Positions 62,102 to 64,000 of a stretch of 64,000 bases of DNA are shown here, in pieces. The number at the start of each line of letters is the position of its first letter. The stretch's first letter is position 1. Origin of the DNA: Gammaproteobacteria bacterium (GTDB taxonomy: Bacteria > Pseudomonadota > Gammaproteobacteria > SZUA-140). The position numbers were made by a program, and so were the translations under genes. The stretch is taken from assembly GCA_016218365.1 (NCBI GenBank), contig JACREF010000025.1:30880-94879 (forward strand), in the 5' to 3' direction. The notes beneath the pieces are model-generated. The model saw nothing but the letters and a program-made list of their open reading frames with translations. It was not told where the DNA came from and searched no databases.

Positions 62102-62520
62102 CGCCGTGCTGGCCCATCGATCCGCTGCCTTTAAGAAAACATTAAGAAGCGATGTTGCCAAACGATCAGCCCGCGACACACCATTCCGGATCAATACCAT
62201 ACTAAAATCATAACTATTCGAACTAAGCTGGCCGTTCTATATACAACATCAGTGATTTAAGAATTTCTGTTATTGACATCACGTGACTATTCTCCGAGAA
62301 TGCACCCATATTATTGAACCAAGCTGGCGCCGATAGTCGTGTCCGGCGCATCCAGAACCTACAGATCTGCAGATATACGGTGTGCCCGGACCGGCACGGA
62401 CTTGAAATCATCCATTTCGGCCAGATATTCAAAGTGTGAACTAACGACGATGTCCATTGTCTGACTCGCCAGCCTCAGCAAACGACGACGATATTATAAA
62501 TTTCTACCTACAGGTGCTCC

Positions 62521-63375
62521 ATGCCACACACTATCGATCCCAATATGCCCTCATTGATGCAGCCTTCTGTGGCCGGTGAGGCCGCGCCTTATCATTCCGG
62601 TGGCGCTAATCCAGTCGTCGCCCGCAGCAGTGTCATGATCAACCAGTCGCTGGCGATCCTGATCGATGGCAACAATATGGAACGCAGCATCCATACCGAG
62701 ACCAACGACACCAGCACGATGCTGAACTTCGACACGCTGATCCCGAAGCTGGTCGATAACCGCAGCCTGAACCGGCTGATCTATTTCCGTGAAGGGCGCC
62801 AGATCTCGTCCAAACTGGGTGACCGCCTGCATCAGCTGTATCACGGCTCGGTGCGCCCCTGCCACAAGAGCGCCGACATCCCGCTGACGATCACGGCGAT
62901 GCAGCTGGCGAGCAAGGTAGATACCATCATCATCATGTCCGGTGACTCGGATTATATCGAGCTGGTGCGCCACCTGAAGTTTGAAGGGGTCCGCGTCGAG
63001 ATCGCGGCAGTGCGCAGCAGCGCCGCCCGATTGCTGATCGATGAGGCCGATTATTTCCATACCATCACCCGCCAGGACTGGTTCACGCTGAAGCCCAGAT
63101 CAGGTACACCACCGCTGGCACCGCGGCGCCCGCCGGTCACTCCCGACCAGGAAGGGGTCATCGGCGTCAGCACCATCGCCGCTGAACAGCCCGGCATCCT
63201 CCCCGGCAACCCCGTTGTCGTCGAGGATGACGATGAAGAGTTCGAATATGTCCAGGAAGAGGCCGTCATCGATGGTGAGCCCAACTTCAACACCCCGGAC
63301 AATAACGGCTATGGCACCCGCAAGAAGCGTTTTATCCGCAACAAGCCGGCGTTAAAGCCGAACATGGCGGTGTAA
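62521..63375 (+). CDS. NYN-domain (LabA/DUF88-like) protein
   Basis: LAILIDGNNMERSI...KVDTIIIMSGDSDYIELVRHLKFEGVRVEIAA; acidic then basic tail. Confidence 0.85.
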   Translation: MPHTIDPNMPSLMQPSVAGEAAPYHSGGANPVVARSSVMINQSLAILIDGNNMERSIHTETNDTSTMLNFDTLIPKLVDNRSLNRLIYFREGRQISSKLGDRLHQLYHGSVRPCHKSADIPLTITAMQLASKVDTIIIMSGDSDYIELVRHLKFEGVRVEIAAVRSSAARLLIDEADYFHTITRQDWFTLKPRSGTPPLAPRRPPVTPDQEGVIGVSTIAAEQPGILPGNPVVVEDDDEEFEYVQEEAVIDGEPNFNTPDNNGYGTRKKRFIRNKPALKPNMAV

Positions 63376-63424
63376 CCACCACCGCCCCGTACTTCCCGAC
63401 TGCGTGCTGACCCAGGCTGCCGGC

Positions 63425-63769
63425 ATGGTGAAATTTTCACAGCTTGCCATCGGCCAGCGCTTTGAATTTCAGGGGCAGCATTACACCAAGTCCAGCCCGT
63501 TGCTGGCGACCGCCGACAGCGGCGGCGCGCAGCGCATGATGATGCGCGCCGCCCTGGTCAGTCCGCTGGGAAACCAGCTTGGCAACACCGTCGATCACAA
63601 GGACGTGGCCGCCTCCATCGCGCTGCGCTGCGCCATCGATGACTACCATGCCAGCTGTCTGCACAGCATCGAGCAACTGGCCAGCGCCGAGAATCATCAC
63701 ACACTGGCTACCCTCAGGCAGCAGCTGGAACAGGCCCGACTGCGGCTGCTGGCGCTGGCCACGGATTAA
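63425..63769 (+). CDS. hypothetical protein
   Basis: MVKFSQLAIGQRFEFQGQHYTKSSPLLATADSGGAQRMM; start chosen at the internal Met. Confidence 0.6.
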   Translation: MVKFSQLAIGQRFEFQGQHYTKSSPLLATADSGGAQRMMMRAALVSPLGNQLGNTVDHKDVAASIALRCAIDDYHASCLHSIEQLASAENHHTLATLRQQLEQARLRLLALATD

Positions 63770-63808
63770 CAGCCGGCCGCTACGCCTGACCGGTCTTATC
63801 AAAAAAAT

Positions 63809-63860
63809 CCGGGTCAGAGAGCAAATATTCCTAATATTGAAAGAATTCCACTCTGACCCG
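63809..63860. repeat. Inverted repeat CGGGTCAGAG ... CACTCTGACCCG next to the family B element
   Basis: Arms read directly; same GGTCAGAGT motif as around 41381 and 41512-41612. Confidence 0.75.
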
Positions 63861-63980
63861 AATGGCACTTACTTAAGGAGGTAGCCGGCGGGTAGCCTGG
63901 GTTGAGCGACAGCGAAACCCGGGTTTCACTCCGTTCAACCCAGGCTACCTCCTATCAAAAACGCTTAAGTAAGTACCATT
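63861..63980 (-). repeat. 120-bp TIR element (family B), copy 2 (inverted relative to copy 1)
   Basis: Reverse complement matches 41392-41511 at 118 of 120 positions by manual alignment. Confidence 0.92.
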
Positions 63981-64000
63981 CCACTCTGACCCTGGTTTCC

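Noticed and set aside
62223-62432. 69-aa minus-strand ORF before the NYN gene
   Set aside because: No RBS or family features; more likely non-coding.
1-64000. Defence island, prophage or secondary-metabolite cluster
   Set aside because: No restriction, toxin-antitoxin, integrase, phage structural or NRPS/PKS genes were recognised; most of the window is conserved housekeeping.

Overview
The window is a gammaproteobacterial-type chromosomal segment that is dense in protein-coding genes. No rRNA, tRNA, CRISPR array, prophage or intact transposase was recognised by eye. The backbone is conserved housekeeping. It includes a fatty-acid cluster (fabF-acpP-fabG-fabD-fabH-plsX-rpmF-yceD) next to maf, sppA, a HAD phosphatase, rluC and rne. 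It also includes the long rpsB-tsf-pyrH-frr-uppS-cdsA-dxr-rseP-bamA-ompH-lpxD-fabZ-lpxA-lpxB cluster, then map/glnD, trhP(yegQ), metA, slyD, cmoM, hslO, greB and a radical SAM gene. The non-housekeeping content lies mainly at 37-49 kb and 50-64 kb: a rhombosortase, an orphan sensor kinase, a sulfotransferase, a MORN-repeat protein, a TfpX/Z-like protein, a TIGR03545/TIGR03546 pair and a NYN-domain protein. No clear new enzymatic or defence system was found. The most interesting signals are structural. (1) Small mobile-element-like repeats sit directly against stop codons at YTAR tetranucleotides. (2) The sensor kinase gene is bracketed by a diverged duplication of the rrtA 3' end plus the DUF465 5' region, with a decayed DUF465 copy on one side. 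(3) Two 120-bp terminal-inverted-repeat elements, 22 kb apart and inverted, differ at 2 positions. (4) An exact 97-bp tandem duplication covers the start of a VIT1/CCC1-family gene and creates an overlapping leader ORF. Product calls rest on motif and family recognition from the translations; no database search was run.
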